Shown: one piece after another, positions 62,601-64,000 of the stretch | Position numbering within the stretch: position 1 is the first letter of the stretch | How the letters are laid out: every line of letters starts with the position of its first letter | Source: Orlajensenia sp037404875 | GTDB taxonomy: Bacteria; Actinomycetota; Actinomycetes; Actinomycetales; Microbacteriaceae | Direction: 5' to 3' | NCBI RefSeq assembly: GCF_037404875.1 | Contig: NZ_JBBELO010000026.1 | Span: 17,224 to 81,223, forward strand | Length of the DNA: 64,000 bases | Made by a program: the position numbers and the translations under genes | Notes under the pieces: generated by a model | Told to the model about the DNA's origin: nothing | Database searches by the model: none | Seen by the model: only the letters and a program-made list of their open reading frames with translations

Positions 62601-63905
62601 GTGGGAAACGAGGCACAGGCTGACCAGCCGCAGAAGGCGGTGCTCAGTCACCCCGGCGGCCAGGCCGAATTCCCGATCCTGCCGAGCGTGGACGGTGCCT
62701 CGAGCATCGACCTCTCGTCGCTCACGCGGCAGACCGGCCTGACGAGCCTGGACTACGGGTTCGTCAACACCGCCGCGACGAAGTCCGCGATCACCTACAT
62801 CGACGGCGATGCGGGAATCCTGCGCTACCGCGGGTATCCGATCGAGCAGGTCGCTGCCAACTCGACTTACCTCGAGGTGGCCTGGCTGCTCATCTACGGC
62901 GAGCTTCCCACCGCCGACCAGCTCGGGGAGTTCGACGAGAAGATCCGTCGGCACACACTGCTGCACGAAGACCTCAAGCGGTTCTTCTCGGCGCTGCCGC
63001 ACACGGCTCACCCGATGTCGGTGCTTTCGAGCGCCGTCTCCGCGCTCTCGACGTACTACGAGAACTCCTCCGACCCCAAGGACCCCGAGCAGGTCGAACT
63101 CACCACGGTGCGCCTGCTGGCGAAGCTGCCGGTGATCGCCGCCTACGCCCACAAGAAGTCCGTTGGCCAGGCGTTCCTCTACCCCGATAACTCGCTCTCG
63201 TTCGTCGACAACTTCCTCAAGCTGAACTTCGGGAACCTCGCCGAGGTCTACCAGATCGACCCCGTGCTCTCGAAGGCTCTCGATCGCCTGCTCATCCTGC
63301 ACGAGGACCACGAGCAGAACGCCTCGACGTCGACGGTTCGCCTCGTCGGTTCGACGGGCGCCAACCTCTACGCCTCGATCTCGGCCGGCATCAACGCCCT
63401 CTATGGGCCGCTGCACGGCGGCGCGAACGAGGCCGTGCTCGACATGCTGGCCCGCATCCGCGATTCCGGTGAGTCGGTGCAGCGCTTCGTCGAGCGTGTC
63501 AAGAACAAGGAAGACGGCGTGAAGCTCATGGGCTTCGGTCACCGTGTCTACAAGAACTACGACCCCCGTGCGCGCCTCGTGAAAGAGAGCGCCACCGAGG
63601 TGCTCGCCTCGCTCGGCGTGCACGATCCGCTGCTCGACCTCGCCCAGGAACTCGAGCAGATCGCCCTCGAAGACGACTACTTCAAGGAGCGCAGGCTCTA
63701 CCCGAACGTCGACTTCTACACCGGCGTCATCTACAAGGCGATGGGCTTCCCGACCCGCATGTTCACCGTGCTGTTCGCCATCGGTCGCCTCCCCGGATGG
63801 ATCGCCCACTGGCGTGAGATGAACACTGACGCCCAGACCAAGATCGGGCGCCCGCAGCAGCTCTACATCGGTTCGCCGAAGCGCGACTGGCCGACGCAGG
63901 CCTGA
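62601..63905 (+). CDS. gltA: Citrate synthase
   Basis: 434 residues, hexameric type II form. Catalytic residues: His in GPLHGGANEAVL, His in GFGHRVYKNYDPRA, Asp in YPNVDFYTGVIYKAMGF. LHEDHEQNASTSTVRLVGST and IGRPQQLYIG at the end are typical. It condenses acetyl-CoA and oxaloacetate. GTG 62601 with CAGGAGG upstream; an in-frame GTG/ATG upstream would overlap the promoter. Confidence 0.97.
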   Translation: MGNEAQADQPQKAVLSHPGGQAEFPILPSVDGASSIDLSSLTRQTGLTSLDYGFVNTAATKSAITYIDGDAGILRYRGYPIEQVAANSTYLEVAWLLIYGELPTADQLGEFDEKIRRHTLLHEDLKRFFSALPHTAHPMSVLSSAVSALSTYYENSSDPKDPEQVELTTVRLLAKLPVIAAYAHKKSVGQAFLYPDNSLSFVDNFLKLNFGNLAEVYQIDPVLSKALDRLLILHEDHEQNASTSTVRLVGSTGANLYASISAGINALYGPLHGGANEAVLDMLARIRDSGESVQRFVERVKNKEDGVKLMGFGHRVYKNYDPRARLVKESATEVLASLGVHDPLLDLAQELEQIALEDDYFKERRLYPNVDFYTGVIYKAMGFPTRMFTVLFAIGRLPGWIAHWREMNTDAQTKIGRPQQLYIGSPKRDWPTQA

Positions 63906-63950
63906 GCCCCGACGGCGCCCGCGCGTCGCGTTCCCGGCCACCTCCCCAGA

Positions 63951-64000
63951 CCGAAAAGCGAGGAGATTCCGAAAAGCGAGGCGATTCGGCGTGCCGCGCC
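63951..64000. repeat. Second copy of the phoH-fumC palindromic repeat, cut by window end
   Basis: CCGAAAAGCGAGG (63951-63963) is followed by a second CCGAAAAGCGAGGCGATT (63969-63986). About 42 of 50 positions match 6671-6720. As at the first site it lies shortly after a stop codon (gltA, 63905). The inverted right half would lie beyond the window. Confidence 0.7.

Overview
The window is a high-GC, gene-dense stretch of actinobacterial core chromosome, most likely from Microbacteriaceae or a near relative. The reasons are: dominant GC-ending codons; many GTG starts; many genes with a TAnnnT -10 hexamer only 6-8 nt before the start codon (leaderless transcripts); a gene order shared with other Actinomycetota; and DtxR-type rather than Fur-type iron control. 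No rRNA, tRNA, CRISPR array, transposase or integrase was found. No gap between genes exceeds about 290 bases; the larger gaps hold promoters, structured leaders, a riboswitch and repeats.

Region 1 (1-20.9 kb) follows the order, with gaps, of the Mycobacterium tuberculosis segment Rv1085c to Rv1112 as I remember it: hemolysin III membrane protein, Z-isoprenyl diphosphate synthase, PhoH2, fumarase, class II fructose-bisphosphatase, a DUF4245 protein, exonuclease VII (xseB, xseA), ispH, a DUF6264-like protein and ychF. Genes added to this frame include a YgiC/YgiB-like pair, a class V aminotransferase, carbonic anhydrase, fba, a second FBPase, an MFS carrier, rmuC and a 3'-5' exonuclease. Two kinds of repeat occur between genes here: a nested palindrome between phoH and fumC, and a duplicated hairpin block upstream of ychF.

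Region 2 (20.9-36 kb) is more accessory. It starts with a 488-bp segment flanked by an exact 20-bp copy of the ychF 3' end, then ArsR/SRPBCC, a sugar acetyltransferase, two formamidopyrimidine-glycosylase-like proteins, an SDR, a gluconate operon (gntK, gntP) with a GH105 hydrolase, a phosphoribosyltransferase, an exported VWA protein, an RraB-like protein and an MFS exporter.

Region 3 (36-47.2 kb) holds two metabolic units. A NAD operon reads leftwards (nrtR-nadA-nadB-nadC-cysteine desulfurase, with overlapping or nearly abutting genes) and carries its own NUDIX-like regulator. A glycine cleavage operon reads rightwards (tandem glycine riboswitch, gcvT, gcvH, gcvP).

Region 4 (47.2-64 kb) holds a CPBP protease, an oligopeptide ABC operon with a fused ATPase and a hairpin behind the binding-protein gene, typA with a structured leader, the EfeUOB iron-uptake operon under a DtxR-like box, fdxA-dapC and citrate synthase. 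The window ends inside a second copy of the phoH-fumC repeat.
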